NCBI GenBank assembly: GCA_944323245.1
Contig: CALURT010000014.1
Span: 1-64,000 of the forward strand
DNA length: 64,000 nucleotides
DNA from: an uncultured Bacteroidales bacterium
Lineage (GTDB): Bacteria; Bacteroidota; Bacteroidia; Bacteroidales; UBA932
Direction of reading: 5' to 3'
A model generated the notes under the pieces. The model was not told where the DNA came from. It saw only the letters and a program-made list of their open reading frames with translations, and did not search any database. The position numbers were made by a program, and so were the translations under genes. Shown here one piece after another: positions 1 to 8,324 of this stretch (position 1 is its first letter; each line of letters opens with the position of its first letter).

Positions 1-185
1 CATCAAACTACTCATAATTTTATATATTTCAATTACTTATCCGTGATTTTACCAACCATTTTGTGCATCATTACCATCAATTCGTTAGAAACGTTTTCAC
101 TTTTTTTTCGACTGTCCCTATATTATTCAACAAGCCCTCTCACATTGCTGCAAGAGGGCATATCGGTAAGTTATGTATTCAGATA
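1..185. other. left-edge intergenic segment
   Basis: No convincing gene. On the minus strand a 28-residue open stretch ends at a stop near 28-30 and has no plausible start; it may be a gene tail or chance. An ATG at 13-15 on the minus strand could begin a gene beyond the left edge. A perfect 7-bp inverted repeat (GCCCTCT/AGAGGGC, 134-159) lies just downstream of the HEPN gene and may act as a weak terminator, but a clear U-tract is absent. Confidence 0.3.
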
Positions 186-584
186 CTATTCCTTTATCAT
201 ATTACCGATTTTCGATATGAATGCCTTTAACGGCTCAATAAGCGGACGCATTTCTTTCTCGGTCGTTACATAAACACAGTTGTAATCGCTTTTCTCTCGT
301 AGTGACTGCAACTCTGTGTAGAGCCATGCCTCATCTGCCGTGAATTTTCCTGTCCTCACATAATACTGTCCGAATAAAGACATTGTTCCTTTGTGTGTAC
401 TTGCTTTATATCCGTCCTTGATAAGAAGTGCCAATACAGCATGGAATATCGCATAATACATTCTGTTCGCTGCTGTGTCCCAGAAATTCATCGCCGCTAT
501 ATCATCTACCTGTTTAAGAAAAGATAGCGATTTCTCATATTCCAGATTGACTATCGTCTTGCGTTCTACATCTGTCAGTTTCAT
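186..584 (-). CDS. HEPN-domain protein (toxin partner of MNT pair)
   Basis: The 132-residue protein is all-helical in appearance and carries the HEPN family core: an NR-x-YYA-x-FHA helix around residues 40-48, followed by a conserved THKG and a second helix with SLREKSDY. HEPN/MNT pairs are known toxin-antitoxin modules in which the HEPN protein is an RNase or AMPylation target and the nucleotidyltransferase neutralises it. Here the HEPN gene is downstream of, and overlaps by four bases (ATGA), the MNT gene, so the two are translationally coupled. Length is normal for the family. Catalytic R-x(4-6)-H toxicity residues are plausible (R41 and nearby H48) but activity is inferred. Confidence 0.8.
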   Translation of the reverse strand: MKLTDVERKTIVNLEYEKSLSFLKQVDDIAAMNFWDTAANRMYYAIFHAVLALLIKDGYKASTHKGTMSLFGQYYVRTGKFTADEAWLYTELQSLREKSDYNCVYVTTEKEMRPLIEPLKAFISKIGNMIKE

Positions 585-898
585 GCCAATACAATTCCGT
601 CTTGTTCAACATTCTTGTAAAATGGAGTGAACGAATATTGCTTCCATTCATCCTTTGTATATATGACCGGGCTGATTGTTTCCCCTATATCCCAACTCAA
701 CGCTGCAAACGGATAAAGGACATATCGGTAGTCATGCTGTTCTATCTCCGGCTTGTCTAAAAGTATCAGCAAATCCCAGTCTGAATCTTCCGTGGCTTCA
801 TTTCTCGCACGAGACCCGTACAGAATCAACTGCCCGCCTTTGGGGAGAACTTCTTTGGCTATCCGCTTGATTTCATTCAATATGTCACTCGATTTCAT
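581..898 (-). CDS. MNT-type nucleotidyltransferase (antitoxin)
   Basis: This 105-residue protein has the minimal nucleotidyltransferase signature GSRARNEATEDSDWDL at about residues 28-43, with the GS motif and the two metal-binding aspartates of the DxD-like segment. It is the first gene of a two-gene unit with the HEPN protein. In known HEPN/MNT modules the MNT protein AMPylates the HEPN partner to block toxicity. The start at 898 fits a TATCTTTG -7 box about 35 bases upstream. Complete length for a minimal MNT; nothing looks truncated. Confidence 0.8.
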   Translation of the reverse strand: MKSSDILNEIKRIAKEVLPKGGQLILYGSRARNEATEDSDWDLLILLDKPEIEQHDYRYVLYPFAALSWDIGETISPVIYTKDEWKQYSFTPFYKNVEQDGIVLA

Positions 899-934
899 AA
901 CTCCGTGGATTATATGGCGAAGATAACATTTTCA

Positions 935-942
935 CAAAGATA
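935..942 (-). promoter_or_regulatory. -7 box for MNT/HEPN operon
   Basis: TATCTTTG on the minus strand matches the Bacteroidota consensus TAnnTTTG and sits 36 bases upstream of the MNT start. No good TTTG -33 box is seen at the usual distance. Confidence 0.45.
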
Positions 943-1055
943 ATCTTTTTATCCATAACCGGATAATGCGCCTGCCAAATTCATTCCAAAGAGTCCCGCC
1001 GAAGTGAGGCGGAGCCGAAAAAGATCACCATTCCTGACAACTTACTGTAAACAAG

Positions 1056-1084
1056 AAAGGACAGGCGAAGAAACCTGTCCTTTT
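1056..1084. terminator. bidirectional terminator-like hairpin
   Basis: A 9-bp stem AAGGACAGG/CCTGTCCTT with a loop of about eight bases, flanked by A-rich and T-rich sides. It lies between the small ORF at 1103-1249 (minus strand, whose transcript it would end) and the HEPN/MNT promoter region. Confidence 0.6.
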
Positions 1085-1102
1085 CTGTAAAATACCCACC
1101 TG

Positions 1103-1249
1103 TTAATTAGACCTTATGCGTTTTCGAAATGGTACAGTGACATAACTAATCCATGATTCCCGTATATCATCAAATACGGATGTCAGCAAAATGGCGGTTG
1201 CCATGTATTTGGCTATATCCAACAGCCAGTCTCCGAACTTTTTCTTCAT
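1103..1249 (-). CDS. small 48-residue protein, DUF6722-like
   Basis: A short open frame begins MKKKFGDWLLDIAKYMATA and ends RKRIRSN. It has one likely membrane or amphipathic helix (about residues 8-25) and a basic tail. It resembles my recollection of the short Bacteroidales family DUF6722, which has the pattern K-x-G-x-W-L-x-DIAKY; function unknown. A hairpin terminator follows directly, supporting a real transcript. TAACTTTG, a -7-like box, ends only seven bases before the ATG, so the mRNA would be leaderless or another promoter is used. Family assignment is from memory and uncertain. Confidence 0.5.
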   Translation of the reverse strand: MKKKFGDWLLDIAKYMATAILLTSVFDDIRESWISYVTVPFRKRIRSN

Positions 1250-1265
1250 AGCAAGACAAAGTTAG

Positions 1266-1373
1266 AGAAAATATCCGAAATATAAAACAGGACGCAGTGA
1301 GCCTACATTGAAAGTGGCAAGAACCATCAGCAAAAAACTCAACATAGATGCCAATGTTGTATTGGGTGTTTGA
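1266..1373 (+). pseudogene. remnant of an XRE-type helix-turn-helix gene
   Basis: In one plus-strand frame, bounded by stops at 1263-1265 and 1371-1373, the translation reads like the end of an HTH_XRE domain: Y-x-T-G-R-S-E-P-T-L-x-V-A-R-x-I-x-K-K-L-N-I-D, then VVLGV. Only the last two helices remain; there is no start codon and the recognition helix is missing. It probably is the debris of a regulator or antitoxin gene. The neighbouring small ORF and toxin-antitoxin pair fit a region of accessory-gene turnover. Confidence 0.35.
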
Positions 1374-1418
1374 GAGCTAACGGTATGGAGCGGGCCGCCC
1401 GTTCGGGTCCTATAATTC

Positions 1419-1452
1419 AAAAAAAGCGGATCAGCTTATCGCTGACCCGCTT
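1419..1452 (-). terminator. terminator of tRNA-Gly
   Basis: On the minus strand AGCGGGTCAGC, a four-base loop, and AGCTGATCCGCT form a strong stem followed by a run of T, immediately after the encoded CCA end of the tRNA. Confidence 0.85.
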
Positions 1453-1527
1453 GGAGCGGAAAACGAGACTCGAACTCGCGACCCCAACCTTGGCAAGGTT
1501 GTGCTCTACCAACTGAGCTATTTCCGC
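1452..1527 (-). tRNA. tRNA-Gly (GCC)
   Basis: The minus strand folds as a canonical tRNA: acceptor GCGGAAA paired with TTTCCGC, D-loop AGCTCAGTTGGTAGAGC, anticodon loop CTTGCCAAG (anticodon GCC), T-arm GAGTTCGAGTCTC, discriminator T and a genome-encoded CCA. 76 bases including CCA. Confidence 0.95.
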
Positions 1528-1747
1528 ATAATTTTCTTCGAAAATCATGCGCTAAATTCGGCGGCGCCCCGGCATTCAAATAAATATGACTGCGCCCGGC
1601 TTGCACAAATTTTCCGCATTTTCAAGAAAGAACTTCAACCATCTTCTGGAACATGTTCCGAAGAATGGATTGCAAAGATATGGATAATTTCTTTATCTCG
1701 CAAAAAAAATTGTACTTTTCAATTCTATTGCCTCGTTAAATCTGCAC
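1528..1747. other. intergenic, with a palindrome at 1643-1663
   Basis: No gene is seen. It contains GGAACATGTTCC (1648-1659), a perfect 12-bp palindrome extended on both sides to CTTC...GAAG with one mismatched pair, the size of a dimeric regulator operator. It lies upstream of the tRNA-Gly gene and downstream of the cupin gene. Confidence 0.35.
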
Positions 1748-2077
1748 CTATTGTTTCGGTACGACAGCGAAAAACTCAAGATCACTGTCAGAATCGTTGA
1801 CAATACTATGAGAATGGCCTTTCGGGCAATAGTGACAGTCGCCGGCTGAAATTCCGGACTTTTCCCCGTCGAAAACGACCGAACCGCAGCCGGACAGGAT
1901 AAAGACAATCTCACTGCTGTCCTCATGCACATGCATTCCGACCGAAGCGCCAGGCACAAGGCTCATTTTCATGATCTTGTTGGCGCCGTCATCGAACATC
2001 CTCACCCGGACCTCCTTCTCTCCGCCCTTGAAATTCGGGATAACGGACAGTTCCATCTTGTCAAAATCTATGTTCAT
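1748..2077 (-). CDS. cupin-domain protein
   Basis: A single-domain beta-barrel cupin of about 109 residues. Motif 1 is seen as G-x(5)-HVHEDSSEIVFILSG, supplying the usual His/His/Glu metal ligands, and motif 2 as P-x-GHSHSIVN with the last His. Small cupins of this type bind a metal and are often sugar- or ligand-binding or dioxygenase-like; the substrate is unknown here. A start seven codons earlier (2098) is also possible, but the ATG at 2077 has an AAGG-like ribosome site just upstream. It follows pheS by at most about 37 bases and may be read through from it. Confidence 0.75.
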   Translation of the reverse strand: MNIDFDKMELSVIPNFKGGEKEVRVRMFDDGANKIMKMSLVPGASVGMHVHEDSSEIVFILSGCGSVVFDGEKSGISAGDCHYCPKGHSHSIVNDSDSDLEFFAVVPKQ

Positions 2078-2114
2078 GGCCTTATGGAGTTGATACACTA
2101 TGGATGTCCGGACA

Positions 2115-3140
2115 CTATATTACCGTTTCGAATTCACGGAGGAAGCGCAGGTCGTTCTCGAAATAGTTGCGCAGATCCTTCACCTGCCATTTCAGCATGG
2201 CTATTCTTTCCACGCCCATGCCGAATGCGAATCCGCTGTACTTTTTGCTGTCGATACCGGAAGCCTCAAGAACGTTAGGGTCGACCATACCGCAACCCAT
2301 GATTTCAAGCCAGCCGGTTCCCTTGCAGATGTTGCAACCCTTTCCGTGGCAGATGTTGCAGCTCACGTCCACCTCGGCCGACGGTTCGGTAAACGGGAAA
2401 TACGACGGCCTCATCCTGATGGAAGCATCGGCGCCGAACATTTCACGCACGAAAAGCAGAATCGCCTGCTTCAAATCGGCAAAGGTCACGTTTTCATCGA
2501 TATACAGCCCCTCAACCTGATGGAATATGCAATGCGCACGTGCGGAAATGGCCTCGTTCCTGAACACCCGTCCCGGGCAGACGATACGTATCGGCAGCGG
2601 AAGTTTCTCCATGGCACGGACCTGCACCGACGAAGTATGCGTGCGGAGAAGAATCGGGTCAGGATGGCCTGCGGAAATGAAGAACGTATCCTGCATCTCC
2701 CTCGCCGGATGCTCAGGAGGGAAATTCAAGGCTTCGAACACATGCCAGTCATCCTCGATTTCAGGACCTTCTGCGACATCGTAGCCGAATTTGCGGAAAA
2801 TATCCACGATTTCCTTTCTCACTATCGAAACCGGATGCCTCGAACCGAGAAGATACGGATCTCCCGGCATTGTGGCATCAAACGAAGATGACGCCGTAGA
2901 AGTCGTAGCCAAGGTTTCCTTTATGGCTTCTATCTTCGCCGCTGCCGCATTCTTGAGCTGGTTCAGTTTCTGTCCGAATTCCCTTTTGAGTTCAGGGGCA
3001 ACGGACCTGAATTCCTCGAACAACGCCGTAATTTCTCCTTTTTTCCCGAGCAGTCTGACCCTTGCTTCCTCTATTTCAGCTTCAGTCTTGCATTGCAAGG
3101 CTTCTATTTCCGCCAAAACGGCCTCTATTTTTTCCTTCAT
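2115..3140 (-). CDS. pheS: phenylalanyl-tRNA synthetase alpha subunit
   Basis: 341 residues, the normal length for PheS, the catalytic subunit of the alpha2-beta2 class II enzyme charging tRNA-Phe in the cytoplasm. An N-terminal coiled coil (about 1-85) binds tRNA; the catalytic core follows. Motif 2 is seen as FRNEAISARAHCIFHQVEG and motif 3 as GMGVERIAML near the C-terminus, with the phenylalanine-site segment around FAFGMG. pheT is not adjacent, as is common in Bacteroidota. A TAAATTTG -7 box and a leader hairpin precede the gene. Confidence 0.97.
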   Translation of the reverse strand: MKEKIEAVLAEIEALQCKTEAEIEEARVRLLGKKGEITALFEEFRSVAPELKREFGQKLNQLKNAAAAKIEAIKETLATTSTASSSFDATMPGDPYLLGSRHPVSIVRKEIVDIFRKFGYDVAEGPEIEDDWHVFEALNFPPEHPAREMQDTFFISAGHPDPILLRTHTSSVQVRAMEKLPLPIRIVCPGRVFRNEAISARAHCIFHQVEGLYIDENVTFADLKQAILLFVREMFGADASIRMRPSYFPFTEPSAEVDVSCNICHGKGCNICKGTGWLEIMGCGMVDPNVLEASGIDSKKYSGFAFGMGVERIAMLKWQVKDLRNYFENDLRFLREFETVI

Positions 3141-3164
3141 TGTCGTTTACTTTTTGAATTCCAT

Positions 3165-3190
3165 CGGCAGCACCCGAAAACGGTCTGCCG
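3165..3190 (-). promoter_or_regulatory. hairpin in the pheS leader
   Basis: CGGCAG and CTGCCG pair around an inner ACCG/CGGG-like helix in the 50-60 base leader between the -7 box and the pheS start. It may influence expression or be a remnant terminator of the upstream gene; no T-box or leader peptide is seen. Confidence 0.3.
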
Positions 3191-3198
3191 GCGGGGTG

Positions 3199-3206
3199 CA
3201 AATTTA
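3199..3206 (-). promoter_or_regulatory. -7 box for pheS
   Basis: TAAATTTG on the minus strand fits TAnnTTTG and lies 58 bases upstream of the pheS ATG, just after the nitroreductase stop codon. Confidence 0.45.
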
Positions 3207-3221
3207 ATCAAATTTTCCCGA

Positions 3222-3701
3222 TTATTGTTCCTCCGGATAGCCCAACGCAATTACACAATAGCACTTGAAACCGTCCTTCACGCCGAGCAGTTCTTCAAGA
3301 TAGTCTCCTGCAAGGCCTGCGGAAGGATCGGATGCCGACCTGTAACGTCCGTTGACATGAACCCAGCAGCTGCCGAGATCCATCGCCGTAGCGGCAAGAT
3401 GTACGAACGTGGCTGAAATGGCGCAATTGTCCACCCACAAGTCGGTCTTGGCCGTATCTCCGAGAACGACGACTGCCGCAGCCGCATCCTTTACGAAAGC
3501 CGAACCCCTGTCCCTCATCTCCGATATGGCCGCAAGCATATCCTTGTCTTCCACGACCAGAAAGGCGGAACTTTTAGAATTCTTCGACGACGGGGCTGTC
3601 GCCGCCATGTTCAGGACTGCATCTATGACTTCCCTTTCGACAGGCCTGTCGGCAAATTTCCTGACACTGTGCCTTCTGGCAATTACTTCTGCAAATTCCA
3701 T
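3222..3701 (-). CDS. nitroreductase-family flavoprotein
   Basis: 159 residues, a short member of the FMN-dependent nitroreductase fold. The start carries the family signature R-R-H-S-V-R-K-F (about residues 9-16), whose arginines contact the FMN phosphate, followed by ATAPSSKNSKS, and the C-terminal ALGYPEE that closes the FMN site. These enzymes reduce nitro compounds, quinones or related substrates with NAD(P)H; the real substrate is unknown. It lies seven bases after the gene for a small secreted protein, so the two are probably cotranscribed. Confidence 0.88.
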   Translation of the reverse strand: MEFAEVIARRHSVRKFADRPVEREVIDAVLNMAATAPSSKNSKSSAFLVVEDKDMLAAISEMRDRGSAFVKDAAAAVVVLGDTAKTDLWVDNCAISATFVHLAATAMDLGSCWVHVNGRYRSASDPSAGLAGDYLEELLGVKDGFKCYCVIALGYPEEQ

Positions 3702-3708
3702 GGTCCGG

Positions 3709-4122
3709 TTATTTTTTCTCTATTTTCGCCTCAGCCTGGGCCTTGCGTTTGGCTCGGGCTTTCTGCTGCTTGGCCGCACCGCTTTTCAGGTAGGCCTTCC
3801 ACTGCGTCTCATTGAATATGTTCATGTAAGAACTGTCCGTCTTTTCCATCCATTTGTCCTGTATCGCCTGATACAACGATGCGTTGGAGACCTTTGACCG
3901 GCTCATTTCCATTATTTCGTCCTGAAGGGCCTTGTAATTGTACTGCAGGGTCGAATCCACGTAAAACACCTGCCAGTACTCGAGGTCGAGCAGGCTTTCA
4001 AGCCTTTCGGCTTCCTTTGCAGCTATAGTCGGTATATCCGGAGGCTCAGGATTCTGGGCATTGACGGGAACGATGGCCGGAAAAGACAAGGCTGCCGCCA
4101 AAACAAAAAAAATCTTTTTCAT
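3709..4122 (-). CDS. small secreted protein of unknown function
   Basis: 137 residues with a clear signal peptide (hydrophobic run about residues 4-18, cleavage likely after NAQ at 23). The mature part is mostly helical and charged, with the segment YWQVFYVDSTLQYNY in the middle and a strongly basic, Lys/Ala-rich C-terminal tail. I do not recognise a catalytic motif. It is probably a periplasmic protein of the kind common in Bacteroidales, and is cotranscribed with the nitroreductase. It is divergent from the C69 dipeptidase gene. Confidence 0.65.
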   Translation of the reverse strand: MKKIFFVLAAALSFPAIVPVNAQNPEPPDIPTIAAKEAERLESLLDLEYWQVFYVDSTLQYNYKALQDEIMEMSRSKVSNASLYQAIQDKWMEKTDSSYMNIFNETQWKAYLKSGAAKQQKARAKRKAQAEAKIEKK

Positions 4123-4198
4123 AACGCATGTTTTTCCGTATGACTCGCAAAATTACAAATTTTATCCGATATTTGCCATGCAAAAAACATTACTGCTG

Positions 4199-5986
4199 AT
4201 GAATTACAAATATCTGTCTTTAACAGCACTTTGTGCTGCCATGCTGTCTTTCGACTGCAGCATTTCCGAAGCCTGCACCAATATTCTTGTGACCAAAGGG
4301 GCAAGTGCGGACGGCTCCTGCATGATTTCCTACGCAGCGGATTCTCACCAGCTTTACGGAGAACTGTATTTCTCTCCGGCTGCAAACTGGGAAAAAGGGA
4401 CGATGCTCGACATCCATGAATGGGACACGGGAAGATACTTGGGACAGATCCCGCAGGTCCGCCACACCTACAAGACAGTCGGCAACATGAACGAACACCA
4501 GCTCATTATCGCCGAGACCACTTACGGAGGCAGGCCCGAGCTCTTCGATTCGACCGGCATCATGGACTACGGCTCGCTCATATACGTTGCCCTCCAGCGG
4601 GCGGAAACCGCAAGGGAAGCCATTGACGTAATCGTCGGTTTGGCAAACACATACGGATATTTTTCGAGCGGGGAATCATTCTCGATAGCCGATAAGGACG
4701 AAGTCTGGGTAATGGACCTCATCGGCAAGGGACACAAGGAAGTGGACGGGAAAAATGTCCGTAAAGGCATCGTCTGGGTTGCCCGCAGGGTCCCGGACGG
4801 ATATATCTGCGCTCATGCGAACCAGGCCCGTATCAGCACATTCCCGTTGGACGATCCTGAAAACTGTCTCTACGCTCCCGATGTGATTTCCTTTGCACGG
4901 GAAATGGGCTATTTCGACGGAGAAGACAGTGAATTCAGTTTCTGCGACGCATACGCTCCGTTGAACTTCAGCGGGATGAGAGGCTGCGAATCCCGTGCAT
5001 GGGCGGCATTCAACATACTCTGCGACGGCAAATTCACCTTCGAGGATGAAAACGGCAATACCGTCACGAAAGACGCTTACGACTATATCGACTACGCCAT
5101 GGGTTACGATGCCGGCAAGCGGTTTCCTCTCTTTGTAAAGCCGTCGGAAAAAATCACGATGAAGGATGTGGCCGACGTCATGAGAGACCATTTCGAAGGC
5201 ACTCCTATGGATATGACCACAGATATAGGCGCCGGAGGCAACGCCCTGCCGTACAGGTGGCGTCCGATGGATTTCGAATACGAGGGGAATCTTTATGTGA
5301 ACGAACGTGCGATTGCGACCCAGCAGACCGGATTCTGGTTTGTAGGGCAGTCGAGGGGATGGCTTCCGGACGTCATCGGTGGCCTTCTGTGGTTCGGAAC
5401 GGACGATGCCGCCACTTCATACCTGACTCCGATATATACCAACATTTCAGAAGTCCCTGACTGCTTTGCCGTCGGAAACGGCGACATGCTCACCTATTCC
5501 CCGACTTCGGCATTCTGGATGTGCAACCGCGTGGCAAATGCCTGCTACAAGATGTACAATGTGATGGCTCCGTTCGTGAGGGAACACATCGACGCTTTCG
5601 AAAACGGACAGATGGCGAAAATCCCTGAAATCGATGCCGCTGCCATGGAATTGTACGAAAAGGCGCTTGAAACGCCGAGAAAGCAGATCAGGCGCAATGA
5701 CAAGGCTGCAAAAACCGTCGACCCTTATGCCGATGTCAAAAAATTCCTGACGGAATATTCCGTGAATACCGCACAGGCGATGTTCGAAGACTGGGTACTG
5801 CTCGAACAGACCCTGCTTATAAAATATATGGACGGCAATGTCAAGGCCCAGAATCCCGACGGTTCGTTCGTCACCAACGGATACACGGACCGCATTCCTG
5901 ACGGCATTACCAATCCGGGATACACTGAAAAATGGAAAGCATCCGTAGTCAAGGACCACGGATGCGTATTGAAAGCTGCCGAATAA
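4199..5986 (+). CDS. secreted C69-family dipeptidase
   Basis: About 595 residues. A signal peptide ends just before CTNILVTKGASADGS; Cys at the start of this motif is the N-terminal nucleophile of C69 (Ntn-hydrolase, PepD-like) peptidases, exposed after leader cleavage. The rest follows the family, with SYAADSH, LIIAETTYGGRPEL and GYFSSGESFSIAD segments. It likely cleaves dipeptides in the periplasm. Two starts are possible (4178 and 4199); 4199 gives the better signal peptide. The gene is monocistronic and divergent from the small secreted protein gene. Family-typical length; nothing missing. Confidence 0.9.
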   Translation: MNYKYLSLTALCAAMLSFDCSISEACTNILVTKGASADGSCMISYAADSHQLYGELYFSPAANWEKGTMLDIHEWDTGRYLGQIPQVRHTYKTVGNMNEHQLIIAETTYGGRPELFDSTGIMDYGSLIYVALQRAETAREAIDVIVGLANTYGYFSSGESFSIADKDEVWVMDLIGKGHKEVDGKNVRKGIVWVARRVPDGYICAHANQARISTFPLDDPENCLYAPDVISFAREMGYFDGEDSEFSFCDAYAPLNFSGMRGCESRAWAAFNILCDGKFTFEDENGNTVTKDAYDYIDYAMGYDAGKRFPLFVKPSEKITMKDVADVMRDHFEGTPMDMTTDIGAGGNALPYRWRPMDFEYEGNLYVNERAIATQQTGFWFVGQSRGWLPDVIGGLLWFGTDDAATSYLTPIYTNISEVPDCFAVGNGDMLTYSPTSAFWMCNRVANACYKMYNVMAPFVREHIDAFENGQMAKIPEIDAAAMELYEKALETPRKQIRRNDKAAKTVDPYADVKKFLTEYSVNTAQAMFEDWVLLEQTLLIKYMDGNVKAQNPDGSFVTNGYTDRIPDGITNPGYTEKWKASVVKDHGCVLKAAE

Positions 5987-6017
5987 CCGGCAACGGTTCC
6001 CCGAAGGATTCTGCAAT

Positions 6018-6031
6018 GAGGCTCAGGCCTC
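6018..6031 (+). terminator. weak terminator after the C69 dipeptidase gene
   Basis: GAGGC-TCAG-GCCTC followed by TATTTTT on the plus strand, ending inside the clpB stop region. Short stem, so only a modest terminator. Confidence 0.4.
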
Positions 6032-8187
6032 TATTTTTCCTTTATCTTTATCTCGCCGTTCTCGACATCGACCTCGATGATGGAATCCTTATGGACGCTG
6101 CCGTCGAGGATTGCCGTGGCGATAAGATTGACAAGCTCCCTTTGCATCAGACGTTTGACAGGCCTTGCACCGTAAGCCGGGTCGTAGCCTTTCGTCGTCA
6201 TGTAGTCTTCGAACGCCTGCGAGAAGGTAATCGAAACACCCTTGTCGGCAAGTTTGGACTGCAGGTCCTTCATCTGCAGATGCAGGATTTCCCGTATGTC
6301 CTTTCTCGTAAGCGGCTCGAACATGATGATTTCGTCGATTCTGTTGAGGAACTCCGGCCGCACGGACTGTTTCAGGACATCCATGGCTGATTTCTTGCAT
6401 TCGGCGAGGATTTTCTTCCTCTCGTCATCCGAAATACTGTCTTCTTCGCCTGCGAGCCTGTCCATATAGCCTCTTATGACCTCGGCTCCGGCATTGGACG
6501 TCATTATCAATATGGTATTCTTGAAGTCCACTGTCCTTCCCTTGTTGTCGGTCAGACGTCCGTCATCAAGGACCTGAAGCAGGATGTTGAACACGTCAGG
6601 GTGCGCCTTTTCTATCTCATCAAGAAGGACCACCGAATAAGGTTTCCTCCTGACGGCTTCTGTAAGCTGGCCGCCCTCGTCGTATCCCACATATCCCGGA
6701 GGAGCTCCGACAAGCCTGCTCACGGAATGCCGTTCCTGATACTCGCTCATATCGATACGGGTCATCATGTTCTCATCGTTGAACAGAAATTCTGCAAGCG
6801 CCTTGGCTAATTCCGTCTTGCCGACACCGGTCGTACCCATGAACAGGAACGAACCTATAGGCCTTTTCTCGTTCTGCAGTCCGGCACGGCTTCTTCTGAC
6901 GGCATCGGATACGGCGGCTATGGCCTCGTCCTGTCCTACGACCCTCTTGTGAAGCTCGCTTTCCATCCTGAGCAGTTTCTCCTTTTCGCTTTCGAGCATC
7001 CTCTTCACAGGTATTCCCGTCCATTTGGCCACGACTTCAGCTATATCTTCCGGCGTGACGGCTTCCGTGATGATAGGATCCTTGATGGCGGCCTGCTTGG
7101 CGGTCAGGGTCTCGATTTCCTTTTTGGCCTCGGCCATTTTTCCGTAACGGATTTCGGCGACCTTACCGTAATCACCTGCCCTTTCAGCGTTCTGAGCCTG
7201 TATCTTGTAGTCTTCTATCTTCTGCCTTGCGGCCTGAAGTCCGGAAAGGATGCTTTTCTCCTCGTCCCACCTTTTCATGAGGGCGTCACGCTCACTGTTC
7301 AGGGTATCAAGTTCGTCCTTGATCTTGTCCATCTTGATGGAAACGCCTTCACGGTTGATGGCGGCCTTCTCTATTTCAAGCTGACGGATACGGCTGTTGA
7401 GCGAATCTATCGGCTCTGGGACGGAATTCATCTCAAGACGCAGTTTCGAAGCGGCCTCATCCACGAGGTCTATCGCCTTGTCCGGCAGGAACCTGTTGGT
7501 AATGTACCTGTGTGACAATTCCACTGCGGCAATCAGGGCATCATCCTCGATTTTTACCTTGTGATGGTTTTCATACTTTTCCTTCAGTCCCCTCAGGATG
7601 GAAATGGACTCGGCCGGTGTCGGCTCGTCGACCATGACCATCTGGAAACGCCTTTCGAGCGCTTTGTCCGTCTCGAAGTACTTCTGATATTCATCCAATG
7701 TGGTCGAACCGATGGTACGCAACTCTCCCCTTGCAAGCGCAGGCTTCAGGATGTTGGAAGCGTCCATCGCTCCCGAAGAACGTCCTGCACCCACAAGCGT
7801 GTGGATTTCATCGATGAACAGAATGATTTCACCGTCGCTGTCGACGACTTCCTTGACCACTCCCTTCAATCTCTCTTCGAATTCTCCCTGATATTTGGCT
7901 CCGGCAATCAACGCACCGAGGTCCAATGAATATATTTTTTTCGTCTTAAGATTTTCAGGAACGTTGCCGTCGACGATTTTCTGGGCGATTCCTTCCGATA
8001 TTGCGGTTTTACCCACACCCGGCTCACCCACAAGGATAGGATTGTTCTTCGTTCTCCTGCTCAGAATCTGAAGAACCCTCCTGATCTCGTCATCCCTTCC
8101 GATAACGGGATCCAATTTGCCTTGTGCAGCCCTCTCGTTGAGGTTCACAGCAAATTTGTCAAGATTTTCCAATTTGTTGTTTTCCAT
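6031..8187 (-). CDS. clpB: ClpB disaggregase lacking the N-terminal domain
   Basis: 718 residues instead of the usual ~860. Both AAA+ modules are intact: Walker A GEPGVGKT and Walker B LFIDEIH in the first, GTTGVGKT and [13 protein letters not shown] in the second, with the coiled-coil M domain between them (about residues 255-375) that defines ClpB against ClpA/ClpC. The protein starts at [16 protein letters not shown], which is the linker that normally follows the ~145-residue substrate-binding N domain. A good AGGAG ribosome site precedes this ATG and no N-domain coding sequence is present upstream, so the short form is encoded directly. It should cooperate with DnaK to rescue aggregated proteins; N-domain-less ClpB is functional in other bacteria. 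Confidence 0.95.
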   Translation of the reverse strand: MENNKLENLDKFAVNLNERAAQGKLDPVIGRDDEIRRVLQILSRRTKNNPILVGEPGVGKTAISEGIAQKIVDGNVPENLKTKKIYSLDLGALIAGAKYQGEFEERLKGVVKEVVDSDGEIILFIDEIHTLVGAGRSSGAMDASNILKPALARGELRTIGSTTLDEYQKYFETDKALERRFQMVMVDEPTPAESISILRGLKEKYENHHKVKIEDDALIAAVELSHRYITNRFLPDKAIDLVDEAASKLRLEMNSVPEPIDSLNSRIRQLEIEKAAINREGVSIKMDKIKDELDTLNSERDALMKRWDEEKSILSGLQAARQKIEDYKIQAQNAERAGDYGKVAEIRYGKMAEAKKEIETLTAKQAAIKDPIITEAVTPEDIAEVVAKWTGIPVKRMLESEKEKLLRMESELHKRVVGQDEAIAAVSDAVRRSRAGLQNEKRPIGSFLFMGTTGVGKTELAKALAEFLFNDENMMTRIDMSEYQERHSVSRLVGAPPGYVGYDEGGQLTEAVRRKPYSVVLLDEIEKAHPDVFNILLQVLDDGRLTDNKGRTVDFKNTILIMTSNAGAEVIRGYMDRLAGEEDSISDDERKKILAECKKSAMDVLKQSVRPEFLNRIDEIIMFEPLTRKDIREILHLQMKDLQSKLADKGVSITFSQAFEDYMTTKGYDPAYGARPVKRLMQRELVNLIATAILDGSVHKDSIIEVDVENGEIKIKEK

Positions 8188-8239
8188 AAATACAATCTCC
8201 TTTTTGCCCTTGGGCGGCTCCGGCCGGCCCGTATGCAGG

Positions 8240-8273
8240 GATAGCCGTCCGCTCCGAAGAACAGACGGCTATC
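8240..8273 (-). promoter_or_regulatory. hairpin between secG and clpB
   Basis: A perfect 10-bp inverted repeat GATAGCCGTC/GACGGCTATC with a 14-base loop. It follows secG and precedes clpB on the same strand. It lacks a U-tract, so it may be an mRNA-end structure for secG or a structured clpB leader. Confidence 0.45.
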
Positions 8274-8324
8274 GTCAAATTATATTCCAAGTCCGGAAAA
8301 CTGACAAATTGTCAGCCCGGAGTA

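Noticed and set aside
43-273. Plus-strand open frame of 76 codons at the left edge
   Set aside because: AT-rich, overlaps the 3' end of the HEPN gene in antisense, no motif or ribosome site.
4061-4198. Upstream extension of the C69 dipeptidase frame
   Set aside because: The extension overlaps the start of the divergent secreted protein gene and would bury the signal peptide.
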